DNA of 64,000 nucleotides from the NCBI GenBank assembly GCA_009763385.1, contig CM019823.1, forward strand, positions 174,250,574 to 174,314,573, written 5' to 3'. Below, piece by piece: positions 32,130 to 44,789 of the stretch (within the stretch, counting starts at the first letter, position 1; the number at the start of each line of letters is the position of its first letter). The notes under the pieces are model-generated. The model was not told where the DNA came from, did no database searches, and saw only the letters and a list, made by a program, of their open reading frames with translations. The position numbers and the translations under genes are program-made. The DNA is from Coix lacryma-jobi var. lacryma-jobi. Its lineage: Eukaryota; Streptophyta; Magnoliopsida; Poales; Poaceae.

Positions 32130-32210
32130 GGGTTGCGTAGCTCAGTTGGTAAGCGTGCATGAGGTGAGAGGTGTTGAGTTCAAATCTCACACAACACACA
32201 TTTATTTTTT
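32130..32210 (+). pseudogene. tRNA-like segment with Pol III A and B boxes
   Basis: TAGCTCAGTTGG at 32138-32149 is a perfect A box, GAGTTCAAATCTC at about 32176-32188 resembles a B box with a four-pair T arm, and a T6 run at 32205-32210 could end Pol III transcription. The acceptor stem pairs at only about five of seven positions and the D arm is short, so a working tRNA is unlikely. It lies in the right arm of the outer CACTA element. A tRNA-derived SINE head is the alternative. Confidence 0.4.
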
Positions 32211-32270
32211 CGCCGAGAACCTAAGCCCTTTCTCTAGTAGTGGTGAGGCCTTCCTCTAGTAGTGGTGAGG

Positions 32271-32492
32271 AAAGTACTCCGTACTCCGTATGCATCGTTT
32301 AACTACTGTAGTAGTAGTAGTGGCCATGTAGATGTCTGAAACTTGGAACGACATTTCAAGAGGCAGCATGCAAGATACGATGCATATGTTTGGAACAACT
32401 AGACTTTTATAGATGACAGTTTATGTATAACCTGCCATATCTAGAATTATATCTGGAAATTGTAAAATAGCTATCATGTCATCTATTAACTA
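32271..32492. other. Noncoding flank of the CACTA nest
   Basis: Short, no supported ORF; a TAG microsatellite lies near 32306. Nothing else recognised. Confidence 0.4.
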
Positions 32493-32758
32493 CTCCCTCC
32501 ATATTGAAAAACTTGACGTCTTGGACAAGGTTTGGGTCAAACATTGGGAATATAAATCATAAATAATTTTTAAATTATTGAGTTTAGAGATGTAAAAATC
32601 ATATAAATAAATTTGTCTTAAAAAGTACTTTCATAAAAAAAATATATATACCACTTTCCAATAAATATTTTTAAAGAAACAAATGATCAAAGTGATGTTT
32701 TGAAGATCGTGTCGCTGTCTGAAACGTCAAGTTTTTATGATATGGAGGTTGGAGGGAG
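32493..32758. mobile_element. Stowaway-type MITE, family A
   Basis: Ends CTCCCTCCATATTG / GGAGGTTGGAGGGAG, TA on both sides. The body shares TTTGTCTTAAAAAGTACTTT and GTGTCGCTGTCTGAAACGTC with other family A copies. Confidence 0.75.
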
Positions 32759-35700
32759 TAGTTATGTGCCTATTTATCTATGTGTATGTTTATGTTTTGG
32801 TTGTATGAATGTTTTGAAATGGATCAAGTGTCTGAAACGAGAAGAGCATATTACTGGAATACGAGAAATGAAAAACAATACAAAAAGATAAAAATACGAT
32901 TATTGGAGGTGGCTAGCAGAACCGTTTTTATATAGAGGCTTTCTAGCCACCTCTTCAATGTGAATTTCTGTAATAGTTACAAACAATATTAATATTTTTA
33001 TATATATATATATATATATTTGATCATATTTAAGATTATTTTGGGCGAAGGGAGCCGAGACAGAGAAGTACTCTTAATACTTGCTGTTCGCGCTCTAGCT
33101 AATAATTTCATATAAACTACCTCTTGCAAAATACAAACGACATGCATGCCTGAGACCATATATCTGCCGCCATTGCGAGACGCACACCGGAAACGCACGC
33201 ACAGCAAAACCTAGGCCTATCTACTTGTGTGCGCGTGGACCACCACCTGCTTGTCAAGCAGTGGCTAGTGCTACTGCGGGAGATCGAGGAGGCCGGCCGG
33301 GCTGATAGTGATGGGGGCCCCCAGCTCAAGCACACGGACACAAGTGAGCTGAGAGTTTGCATGCTGATTAATTAATTAATAAAGACAAAGAGTAGATAAG
33401 GACGGGTGCACAGATGCAGAGCGTGTCATCGATAATTTGCTTGGTTAATTGTCGTATCTGCATCTGCAGTAGTGCCTGTATCTGTATCACTGTATGTCTG
33501 GTCTGGTGGAAAAATCATGCGAGTGCACGCACATGAGGACAGGACAGTGCAGTCCGTAGTGTGGGCGGCCCATGGGACGGCGACCCCTCGTGCAGGCCGA
33601 GAGGAGGGGACGGTGCCGCCGGCCGGTGGCGCTGTGCACTTGCAGCATCATTCTGCAACTGCAAGGCGCCTCGCCTCCCTGGTGTGTGGGCTTGGGGTGT
33701 TGTGGCTGGCCGCTGGCCGGCCTGATGACATGAATGAGAGCACTAGAGACATGCTCACATGCATGCATACTACTGTTAGTACATGAAATGAAGAGGGTGT
33801 TTTGGCAGGCAGAGCCGGGGCAGAAGGGAGGTAAGTTGCTTTTAATGAAACACACTTAAATGTGCTTCACTGTACCAACCGCGGATCAGCAGGTGGGGCC
33901 ACACCCACACGCCACACGTTTATGTTCATCGTTCATGCATGCAGATGGAGATTTTATTTGGATAGAGACGCAAGGTTTTGGATAAGAGAGAGACAGAGAT
34001 TGAGTGGCTGACCCACCGACGGACAGCTCTATCTCTCTCTTTCTCACACTCTTTCTGTGCCGTGCCGGGCCCTAAAAGACTTTGTGCAAAAGATGACCTT
34101 TTTTGAATTCCTTACATGTTTGAATCAGGTATAGTGTAGTACTGTTTCTGCTTCTAGCTACAGTAGTACCTAGCAACGGCAAGCTTCAGAACGTGCAAGC
34201 GGGAAAAACTTGAGGGAGCTGCCTCTGTTCAGTCTTCAACTGGTCCATGTTCAAACTTGACAACTTGTTGCCCTCGATCAAAAACTTGTGCTAGCTGCTC
34301 GCCATGCATGATGAAACACAAGGACGACGATGCGAACTGCAAAGCAAAGAGGGAGAGAAATTCCAGCAGCTGTTCTGCAGTCATACTGCATATGGCTCCT
34401 GCCTACCGGACCGGACCCACGTCTCAGCACTTCTCTTTGGTCATGCAGCGCCGTGCAGTGCAGCTCGTACCCGCGCGCCGCGCAGGGCGTTGTCCTGGCC
34501 TGGCCAGCGGCTCCACACAGACGACAACGAGGACGACGACACAGCGACACAGAGAGAGCCGAGAGCTCTCTAATCGCCTTCTCTCTCTCTAACGCATGTA
34601 CGGAGTACGTACAAATCTACGTTAGATTTTGTTTAGATCTTGTGCGCCCGTTCACTCGTGAAGGGACAATGAAAAATCACAGCACACAGCCACCTTTAAA
34701 ATGCAAGCAGTTCATGCAGGTGCAGCACTGTTTGCAGTAGTAGTAGTGCAGGCAGCAGCAGGCCACAGCAGCCCTTCGCACTGCAGCAGGTCTACCTCAG
34801 CAGCTACTCCTACGGTCCCACCGCTGGTAACGCCAAAGCTCGCGCTCGGACAAGCAACCATCTACTATGCATTCCACGCAGGAATGCCACGTCATACTTT
34901 AATCAAAACAACCTCAACCTCAAGCTAGGTTTCAATTCCACGTCATATTATAAACCTCCTGCAGTTCAGCCAAGCTCAAGCTCTCTGATCCGCCAAGGTC
35001 ATTCTTCGCCATAGATATCCAGATCATTCTACTTCCAGTTCAGCCTGAGAAATATTCTCAGTTTTAACTCTAACAATCCCGCACTTCATCAATATTAGAT
35101 TCCATTAGAAGCCCAGACCCTAATTGCTCAAATTAAGTTTTCTATATTTTATATCAGAGAAAAATAAATACGAGGGGTTAAATAAAAAATACATGTCATA
35201 CCGCATGTCACGGCAACAAAAAAAAAATCACATGGCTACCATATATAGGCCCATGGTGCACCACCTAATAAATATAGGGATCTAAAAATATATTCTTAAA
35301 GTTCATAGATCTATATGGCACACGCTTATAAGTTCGTGAGCCGCTGGTGCATTTAATTTTTTTTAAAAAAAGAATAGTCTGAACCAAAATCCTAAGGAAC
35401 CTCTAATTAATAAGAAGAAATGGATAGTTGATACAGTCACAGCATGTGCACTTGCTGTGGCTATGGTAAATAAATTTAGCAATGTCCGAGATGGAGACTT
35501 CACTCCAAGTCCAAGATATATCTTGTACAAGTACATGGATGGTTCCTTTTCTGTTGTTTTCTCCTTTATATATGCATGCATGGATCATGGATGGATTATA
35601 CATGGCCGGATGGCTCTAGCTATGGCAAAACTACAAAACTGGCTTGTGCATGGATTATTGTAGAGGCATCAGTACGTTGGAAACCCAGCTACAATCCTCG

Positions 35701-37067
35701 CATGGACCCTGCTCGACCGTTGTGTTGGTTTGTGCAGGCCATTTTTGCCCGTTTTGCGCGGTGTCAGGCCATATATGGGAAACGCATGGCAGCGCAGGCG
35801 CAGCACTGTTGGTATTGGGTACACAGGGGCGCTAGCGGCCGCCGGGATCCAGACACCAGAAGCCAGAGGGCCAAAAGGCCAAGCACGCAAACGACAGCCG
35901 CAGGCGCATGCATGCACGGCCGCCCCCGCCCCCGTGCCGGCCAAACTCGCCGGCGGGCGGCGGCCTCCACAGCCATGCAGTCATGCACGCGCGCGCATGC
36001 ATGCACGGACCGCATGCAAGTGCAACACGACGACGACGCGCTTGCGTTGCATTGCATTACCCATTGCATTTGCATCGTCTCAGAACCCAGAACCCTGATG
36101 GATATGGATCAGCCCAGCCGGTCGGCACTCGGCAGGCGCCCCCCGTAGACAAAGACGAACCCTCTCTCCTCTCCTCTCCTGCATGACCGCCTTTGTTTTT
36201 GCCCTTCCTAGCATTAGCTTTGTCTCCTGTACCTGCACGCAGCACGCCTCTTGCTGCCTGCGCTGGAATGCTAGCTAGCTATAGCCTGTGCCTCTGTCTG
36301 AGACCAGCTGCGCCTAGCGAGCTACTGCTAGCACGAGAGCTACATGGGGCTAGCGTGTAGGCATAGCGCAGATAGCAGCTGCTGGCTCGCTACTACTGCC
36401 ATGTAGGAGGAGTATGCATGCTGCGACCATGGACCGTGGCTGCTGGGTTCTCCGCTATCTACTCTCGTGAATCATCTGCGACCCTTTACGGTTCTTGCGT
36501 TTGTCACCTCCGGCGCGACGTACGTCTTCTCCTCTTTGCTTGCTTGTGCCACTTGTTTTTGCTATGCTTTCGCAAGCCAGAGTGATGAATAAATTCCGTG
36601 ACTGATGCCGGCCGGTGTGTGTCACACTCACAGTCACACAAGGCCATCCACAGGCCGGCCAGAAGCGAGTTGCTTCCTCATCGATGCTTCCTCAGCTCTA
36701 GAGAAGGAAAAAGGCAGCGGTTCAAGTTCCAAATCGGTGAAAGATTGACGGCTAGCTTGACATGACCGACGCAGATGGATGGATTGCGTGTTGGACGTAC
36801 GTAGCTGCATGCGAGGCGGTTGACCACTGCAAGTTTGAACGGCGCCCGCCGGGCGGCGAGCGTGCATGCATGCAGATATGATGCAGCGCCGCGCGGGCCG
36901 GGGGATAAAAAGAAAACAAAGCCGGTGAACGGGTTCGCACGCTTCTCGTCGGGAAAGAAAGATGCCGAATGCAGCGAAATGCTTTGGAAAAGCCGACAGG
37001 ATAGGAACGGTTGACAGGGAAGAGCGATCGAGTGTACTGTACTGAGTACTGACTACAGTAAGTCATA
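32759..37067. other. Noncoding intergenic DNA
   Basis: No supported gene in 4.3 kb. There is a TA microsatellite at about 33000-33019 and several GCATGCATGC tracts near 35900-36000. Several 100-190-codon frames exist in GC-rich parts (34260-34740, 35570-36150), but they overlap on both strands and show no domain. An imperfect hairpin at about 36315-36402 (TAGCGAGC / GCTCGCTA) is too irregular to call. Confidence 0.5.
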
Positions 37068-37158
37068 CTATCTCTGTCCTTAGATAACTGTCTTTAAAAA
37101 TCCGTATTTCCCTCACAGACACGTTTTCCGGACGACAGTTAAAAATGAACGGAGGAAG
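37068..37158. mobile_element. 91-bp Stowaway-type MITE, family B
   Basis: Ends CTATCTCTGTCC / GAACGGAGGAAG, TA on both sides, same length as the element at 16075 and with the same centre (CCCTCACAGACACG, TTTTCCGGACGACA). More decayed than the first copy. Confidence 0.7.
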
Positions 37159-38441
37159 TATATTCCAACGTTATTGAAAAGTTAAAATATCCCAAATTTA
37201 ACTAAAATTATAAAGAAAATCACAAACACTTATGACATCAAATAGATATACTATCGAAATATAATTAATAAAGATTTTAATAACTTAGCATCATAAATAT
37301 TATTACATTATATTATATAAATATGTTTTAAAGTTGAGATGTTCTCTTTTTTTAGATAATAGAATAAACATCCGGCTTCATCCTCACACAAAAGTGAGGA
37401 ATCAGACCACATCATTACAAATTGAAGCTCAAACTTGTGTTCAAAGCAAACTCACAAAAAAAGATAAAAAATTAATTCGCAATTCTAGACACATCGGGCC
37501 ATCCAAGGGTTCACTTCACTGCAACTGACCTCAAAATCGGAGCCAATGTGTTCCCCTGAATAAGATGTTCTCTCTTAAAAAAGTGAGAATAACTTAAGAT
37601 GTTCACTCTTAATTAGATGCCGCTTTAACCACTTACGACATCTATTTCCTATATGAAGGGACTATATGTATATACAATATAAATAATATTATATAATAAT
37701 ATTACGTATGTAATAGAATTTTTTTAGGAAAATTTTGCGGCAACGCACGGCTATACTTCTAGTTTAACGTATGTTCAAGTCCAATTGATCCCTCTAGTGT
37801 GTTTATATTCAAATAGAAAACTCATACATATATTTTTCTCATTTTATTTAGCTTATTATCATTGACTTCAGTTACTAACCCCCATTCATGTTTTTCACCG
37901 TGCTCGACATTTATTTAGTTGAAACATTAAATATTCATCTATGTATTTCGCTTGGCAGCTGTGTAAGATCTTACGAGTACCAAATAGTAACAGTAAGACA
38001 TTTACGTATATATAGACGTCATCGTCATTAGACACTAAAGTCAAAGCTTTCATGATTCTGGAATGGGTGTGTGGTATAAAAAACACAGCAGATAGTAGCT
38101 TGGACCAAATTTTAGGTGGAGATACCTTCATGAATTGTCTAATCGTTTGGAAATAGACAGTGGGGCCTCAATGCCTGGCAATATCGCCGACGTTAGCATG
38201 GATAGTATACGAAGCTAGTACGACGCTGTACGTTGCCTACTGTATCTACGCGATCACAGTACTAGTAGGGCAAATGTTGTGCCTGTGAGCTGTATTATCC
38301 ACCGGTTTTTCGTCTCTTCCAGTTCACTAGGCGTCGAATGTTCTGGGGAAGAGAGAGTATACAGCAAAAACACTGGTAAAATAATGGCGTGCCAGCCATG
38401 AATGGTTCTGCTAGCAGCTAGGTAGCCGTAAAATAATTGTT
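37159..38441. other. AT-rich noncoding DNA
   Basis: No supported ORF and no closed repeat pair. Nothing recognised. Confidence 0.4.
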
Positions 38442-38945
38442 GGCCCTTGTTTAGTTTGCCTCATTTCACAAAAATTTCCATCACATCAACCATCACATCA
38501 ATGTTCGGACGTATGCATGGAGCATTAAATGTACGTAAAAAAAATAACTAATTGTACTTTTAGTATGTACATGTCGAGACGAATCTTTGAAAATGTACGT
38601 ACTCCATATTTGAACAAAGTTTATCAAATACTACCTCCGTGCAACAAAACATGCAATTATCGCTTATCGAGGAGTCAAACATTCAGAACTTTGACCGAAA
38701 TTATATAAAAAAGTATTAACATTCTTGATACAAAAAATATACCATTAGATTAAGAATAGATTATATTTTCATAATAATTTTATTTGATGACATAAATATT
38801 AATATTTTTATTATAATCTTGGTCAAACTTGAATCACCTTGACTGACACGGATCCCATAATTGCATGTTTTTATGGACGGAGGGAGTAACAACGAAAACG
38901 CTACAGGAAAAATTATGCAAATTTTTTCCATCTATAAACGAGGCC
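38442..38945. mobile_element. hAT-like MITE (GGCCTTGTTTAG family) split by a Stowaway element
   Basis: The outer halves match the intact copy at 41405: GCATGGAGCATTAAATGTAC, TAACTAATTGTACTTTTAGT, ATCGAGACGAATCTTT-like and GCTACAG motifs in order. Ends are GGCCCTTGTTTAG / AACGAGGCC. The Stowaway at 38631-38886 sits inside at a TA. Noncoding. Confidence 0.75.
38631..38886. mobile_element. Stowaway-type MITE nested in a hAT-like MITE, family C
   Basis: Ends CTACCTCCGTGCAAC / TTATGGACGGAGGGAG, flanked by TA at 38629-38630 and 38887-38888. It contains TGCAATTATCGCTTATCGAG, whose complement is found in the element at 39795. Confidence 0.8.
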
Positions 38946-39794
38946 TTGGATCAGACAAACTGTGCACTACTGCACACAAACGTGTAATCTGAACTGCACA
39001 AGCACCGGCCCTCTGATCGGATCCATTGCAGATCCGAGTGATCCAAATAACTTGCCACAGTGGGAAGCCATGACGGATCGGGGAAAAGTTCCAGGACTTG
39101 CAAAGCAATCTATAAATAAATACTCCTGCGACGGAATAGTAAAATGCATCAGTCTGTCTGCAAAGTTTCTTTAAGACCCGCCCGGGCGGGGCCTGGCCGC
39201 GGCCGGCTGGCCCAACTCGATCCCCTGCTCCCTGCATGAAAGGGACTGAAGCATGGAGCAAACTTTAATCTTCCACGCACATTTTTAATGGCATATGCAA
39301 TCTCTCCTTCTCCGGGTGCTTGGCTGCTACTACTACTTGCCTTTTGGTTTATTTGGAGCTCAATGTGGTGCGTGCTAGATTACCAGCTTTGTCCATGGTG
39401 GCCCTGCTGGCACTAGCAAAAGACCAAAAGTGCTTGCATGGGTTGTAGCTGCTGGCCACTTGCCATCATTCCCTTAATCAAAGTTGGGTGCCTGTAACAG
39501 GAAGGGAAACAGCACGCTGCAGGAGGAATGGAGGATCCCCCAAGCATCCAATCTGTGATCCTCTACGGCCAATTTGTTTGGCAACGCCGCAGATGCAAGG
39601 CATGTATAAGGCCTTCTTTGGCATGGCCTAAAAAGGCTTTAGCTTCTACGACAAATTCACTACCACGTTTTTGTTGAGCTATTTAAAAAATGAAATTTAG
39701 TATGAACCTGATAAAGTCATTTGAATCAAAATGAACTAGATAGGTGTTAAAGCCGGTGAAGCTAGTGTGTTTAGGGCTTCGTGTTGGCTCATAC
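38946..39794. other. Noncoding spacer
   Basis: No supported ORF; mixed composition. Nothing recognised. Confidence 0.4.
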
Positions 39795-40051
39795 TCCCTC
39801 CGTCCATAAAAAATATGTAATTATGGGATCCGCGTTGGTCAAATTGATTCAAGTTTGACCAAGGATATAATAAAAAGTATTAGTATTTATATCGTTAAAT
39901 AAAATTATTATGAAAATTTATTATATTACTAATCTAATGGTATATTTTTTGTATAAAAAATGTTAGCAATTTTTTATATAACTTCGGTCAAAGTTTGAAT
40001 TGTTTGATTCCTCGATAAGCGAGAATTGCATGTTTTGTTAGACAGAGAGAG
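39795..40051. mobile_element. Stowaway-type MITE, family C
   Basis: Ends CTCCCTCCGTCCATAA / TTAGACAGAGAGAG with TA flanks. Same family as 38631 in opposite orientation. Its right TA (40052-40053) is also the left TA of the next element. Confidence 0.75.
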
Positions 40052-40053
40052 TA

Positions 40054-40313
40054 CTCCCTCTATACTCATATTAGTTGTCGTTTTAGAAAAAGATTAGAGT
40101 CAAATATTGGAAATATAAATCATCAATAACTATTAAGTTTGCAAGTTTACAAATATAAAAAATATATAAATAGATTTGTCTTGAAGAATACTTTCATAAA
40201 AGTATACATATATCACTTTTCCATAAATATTTTTATAAAAATAAGAAGTCAAAGTTGTGTTTTGAAGACCGTGTCGCTGTCCTAAACGTCAACTAATATT
40301 GGTATGGAGGGAG
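40054..40313. mobile_element. Stowaway-type MITE, family A
   Basis: Ends CTCCCTCTATACTC / TGGTATGGAGGGAG, TA flanks, close to the copy at 15711. It directly abuts the element at 39795. Confidence 0.8.
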
Positions 40314-41404
40314 TACTCAGTAGTCACACAGTACAAGCTGAAGCTGAGTAAAGGCCTTTTTTTTGGGAAATAAATATTGCTAGTATTTTTTGCACGATGT
40401 CATGTGTAAAAGAAGAAAAATTATGAATGATGTTTCTATTGTTTCAACTAATGATGTTTTATCTTGGTGGAAATCTTTTTTTCGCGACCATTAATCTAAG
40501 TAACACCCTTAATTTGCATCTATATTATTACTGCATTCGTTTTGTAGTGCATACAGAGCATTCAGAATCTGTACCCCAGATCGATATAAGCGATTCTAGG
40601 GAACATAAAAACAATATTCGGTGCTGCTGCAAATCCTGTTGATCGACGCCTAGTACTTCTTTTTGGTCCATACACACACAACCACTTGACCACTGTAGAT
40701 CATTCAAAAGGGAGAAAACAAAACGATTTTAATCCATCCATCCAGGCATCCAGCTTTGCATTGCATGCACAGACACATGCATCACTGCGGTGGAAGTGGA
40801 ACGGAACGCGCCAGGCCCCCCACGCCTTCCCCTTTCAATAATCCCGGCCTCGCATTATACACATACTGTATACTAGTACTCTCTAGGGCTCGCATTCACG
40901 GCGCTACAATGTCAATGCGCTGCACTACACTGTTCCTGTAGCAGCAGCATTTGGTGTCTCTGTATACATGCACCATGCCGTCCGAGTTTATTAGGTTCCT
41001 TCTGCTGCATGTGTTGCGTAAAGTCTGCCCCTGCATGCACTGTATATGTATGCTCCGACCATCGCGATTTAAACATACATAAATAATAAACTCACGGACA
41101 GTAATCCGGCCACGTAGTAAAAAAAAATAGTGGTACTTTGTTCAAGATTACTAATTTCCAGTTTGAGAAACGTGATATAATTGTATTCCTTTGTGTATAC
41201 GTTGCAGAGGTACCGGATAGATCGATGTCAAAACGATCCTACCATTTCAATGTCGTGTTTGTATATATACAGTATGTGAGGTTTGAGAGGTGGTATACTT
41301 TGAAGTGACCTTGGTATTTACTACTACACGCTACGCTACTACTGCACTTTTTTGCAAGAGATATCAACGTCAAGGATTAGTATGTACAGTACGTACACAC
41401 ATCA
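40314..41404. other. Noncoding spacer
   Basis: No supported ORF and no recognised repeat. Confidence 0.4.
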
Positions 41405-41635
41405 GGCCTTGTTCACTTCACAACATTACCCAAAATATTTTGGGCAGTAAAATTTTTATACGCATGCATGGAACATTAAATATAGGTAAAAAAATAACTA
41501 ATTGTACTTTTAGTCTACTCATATCGAGACGAATCTTTTGAGTCTAGTTAGGTCATGTTTGGACAAAGTTTGTCAAATAACAATGAAAGTGCTACAGTAA
41601 CTTTTCCCAACATATTTCGCGAACTGAACAAGGCC
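41405..41635. mobile_element. hAT-like MITE (GGCCTTGTTCA family), intact
   Basis: The 231-bp element starts GGCCTTGTTCACTTC and ends GAACTGAACAAGGCC, an inverted repeat; TCA flanks both sides (41402-41404, 41636-41638). It is the intact reference for the split copy at 38442. Noncoding. Confidence 0.75.
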
Positions 41636-44600
41636 TCAGTATATGCCTCAGTATATATTGTACCCCTTCATTCTCGTCTCTCGTCTCTCATCACTCTCTC
41701 TAGAGTCTAGCGAGAGCTGTATCCATCAATCACCTTCTCTTCAGGCTTGCTATTATTTCTGCTGCGAAAGAGTGAAGGCGAGGAGCGTGGTGCTGGTGCG
41801 GTGGTAGCGAGAACAGCAGACCGGCAGTGGTATGGATTTCATACGAGAGACAGGGATTTAAAATCCGACGCATCGGTCGGTCAGTTGGGCGTTGTGGCAC
41901 TGCATATTGCATGCTGCTCTTCTGAACCAGAAGTGACAAGCTGTGCAGTACTCGGCGGGGCCCGTCGGTCCGAGAGAGATCGTCCGATGACAGTACAAGA
42001 AAAGAAGATGCACGGGCCACACAGATATAGAGCGAGACAGTGCTTTGCCGGACGTATTTCTCACGACCTCCCTGCGTGTAGTACTGTATATTCGAGGCAG
42101 GAGAATTTTCTGGTACACAGGCCTGCAGATTATTTGCTCAAATTACCCAGGTTTGACAGTACTACATATACAAGCGCCTATCAGATAGCACGCAATTACG
42201 CAAAGCGTCGGTGATGTCCCTCTGTCCTTCGTAAGCTGATGAATGATGATAGAGGCAAATTAAAGAAGAGGACGAACGCCAAATGTGGTCGATTGGCTTT
42301 ACTGGGTTACTCTGTCTGGGTTCGATTGAACTTATCAGCATGGTTTATTGGTCATGAGCTAATAGTACAATGTTTTTTCTCTGATAACAAAACAAAATCA
42401 ACCAGTTTATCAACTGCAAAAAAAACATCACCTGAACAGTCTCATAAACTACCATCAAACACTTCATATTTGGTTTTACAATAACACATGTCATGCTGGT
42501 TGTGGCGCCACCGCTCTCAAGACGAACAAAATAGCCACCACAGTCAAGACAAGTTGTGGCGAGAATCACTGAGTGTATAGCGGTTTGAATCTTGTAGTAT
42601 GTTGCAGCTTAGTATTTGTGACAATCGCATACATATAGTGTGATAAAGTGAGGTGTGATACTAAATATCCAATTAAAATAAAAAATGAGAAAACTCTTGT
42701 CATACTATTCACCAACCTCCATCTGCCACTCTCGTCGACGGCATCTCCTCCGGCTTGGCTCGCCGCCCCTTAACTACTCATCGTTGTGATATAAACCAAC
42801 AGTAATGACCCAAATATCACTGTCGGTTGGTTATATCACTGCCGGTTTAAGTCAAAAACGGATAACGAGGACCAAGAGGGCCTATCATTATCAAGTGGCA
42901 GTGATGATACTGAATATCAATTATGCAAGTTGTAGATTAACAGGAGCAAATTTACAGCGAGTACTAATTAAAATAGCTAATTTTTTAAATAGAAAACAAG
43001 TTGCATCATTTCTGAAAGGGCTTTGCAAGTTGCAATTTCTAGTTTACTTTGTAATTGTATCAACTTACCAACATAAGGCCCAATGGTCATGTCCGTTAGC
43101 TTGCCTGACAACTTTCTCCTTATCATTTTGCTTTCTCGTGCTATACTACTATTTACTACTGCTTGGGATGCTAGTTTATTACTCTAGTGCTACTTTTTAC
43201 TCTTTTAACATTAAAATTTGATTTGTTCTTAGTAGTGTAAGACACATATATATTCAAAAGCTTTATAATTATGTGCAAATATGCTTGGATTTTTTTAAAA
43301 TTCTAGAGCCCCACTGTTCAGGGGCCTCCGAATCCTAGGTACGGTCCTGCAATTTTGTAGTAGTTAAGAACAAATCTCTTATTCATAAAGAAGATACGAG
43401 AAAATTGAACTTAATTACCTCACGAAGTCACTGCATACGTGCATCTATGACTCAAGTGAACATGTCTGCAATGCACAAGCAAAGGCCAAGAGTCTGTTTG
43501 AATAAAAAAGATTTGGAGTTTGTTTGTTTCATGCTCTCCCAGACAAACACCTGAAATCAAAGAAAACCCAGAGGATGTGGATGTGTCTGCTAGCGAGAAA
43601 AAAACCCTGAGGTAGTAAATCTGGAGATTCAAACGAGCTATTTTCATCCACATCCTCGTTCGGCAAGGCTACAAAGCATTGAGGAATCCACTAGCACGCT
43701 CTTAACTCGAAGCAAACTTCTTATTGCTTCTATTGATGCTACGTCGATCATTTTGGATATTCGTTTTAGTGACTTATAAGGGCGTGTTTGGATCTCGGTA
43801 GTCCACGTCACATCGAAGTTTATAACACAAATTTAATTTATTAAAAAACACTAATTATAAAACTGGTCGCGATGCCCTCAGGTGACAACATTTGTGTCAT
43901 ATCGGATGTTGTCGTCGTTTTTTTTCCTGTCTTCGACGAATAGTGGTGATGCCACCGTCACGACCTAGCTCGGCTGCCTCTACCTCCGTTAGGTCCCGAA
44001 GCCACTCGACCACCATTCCTGCCGCCTTACCTACCTTTCTCCCTGGAACTCCCTTCTAAGCCCACCGCAGTTGGAGAAGAATAGCGAGAGAGGGTGTACA
44101 GTAAAAGGCTGCATGAGGCAAATACTACTCATCACCATCAGCAGACGCAACAGCGGACCCAAAACTCCTCCACCTCGAGCCCCGACTTCTTCTATCGATG
44201 CCAACGGGCCTCATCCTGCTCGCGTCCGCGCCCCTCCCCCTCTGATGGCGGCAGCGGGCTCCCACCACCACCAATGGTCCTGGCACCGTGGCTCCACTCC
44301 TTCCCGACCGGCGGCGCGTGGCTCCACTCCTTCCCTGACCCACGACGACGCAACCCCGCCTCTTCCCCAACACTCTTTGTTGGCGGATCTCGTGGATCAA
44401 CTAGTGGCACGCTGCCTCACTCGCATCCCGCAGGCAAAGCGGCGCTGCCACGGTCCTTCCCCTGACCGGCGGGCGACACACGGCGCCCTAACCGCGGGTG
44501 TGCGCGACAGCGTAGCACGGGTGGGAGAAGAGAAGGGAGAAGAGCCGCTCCAAGCTTGACCACAGGTGGGCGTGGTGGCGTGGCGCGGATGGGCGAAGTG

Positions 44601-44789
44601 GAGGGAGAGGAGGCGCTCCACGAGACTTTACGTAGCGTGGGTAGAGCGATGCATTTTTGGCTATTGATTAGGCTGATACCCAAAATACGTCATGTGTTTG
44701 GATCATTTGTTGGAGGATGGTTTTAGAGAGGCAAAGCACTATGACCGAGGTATTTTTGGGTTTGGGTGTCCGGGTTGGAGTCAGTCTAT
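41636..44789. other. Noncoding intergenic DNA with a GC-rich patch
   Basis: No supported gene. The GC-rich patch 44060-44640 is open in three or more frames on both strands, with Pro/Arg/Gly-biased translations and no domain. A CTGTTCGATT / AACTTATCAGC stretch near 42310 looks like a decayed MITE end. Confidence 0.45.

Larger units (their letters stand above)
19133..32267. mobile_element. Outer CACTA-type element (CACCA ends), split by the inner CACTA element
   Basis: The left end CACCACTAGAGAACACGCC (19133) and the right end, read inverted (CACCACTACTAGAGGAAGGC, ending 32267), pair as terminal repeats and are flanked by AGG on both sides (19130-19132, 32268-32270), the 3-bp duplication expected of CACTA transposons. 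Only 194 bp of left arm and 148 bp of right arm belong to it. The left arm carries GGGACTAAAGG-type subterminal repeats and the right arm a tRNA-like segment. Everything between is the inner element. It has no coding sequence and is a small non-autonomous copy. Confidence 0.65.

Noticed and set aside
32130..32200. Functional tRNA gene
   Set aside because: Acceptor and D stems pair poorly and no convincing anticodon arm can be drawn; kept only as tRNA-like.
36315..36402. Possible microRNA hairpin (TAGCGAGC / GCTCGCTA)
   Set aside because: Pairing is irregular with large bulges; no known mature sequence recognised.
44071..44559. 163-codon frame in GC-rich DNA
   Set aside because: Equally long frames exist on the opposite strand; Pro/Arg bias and no domain.
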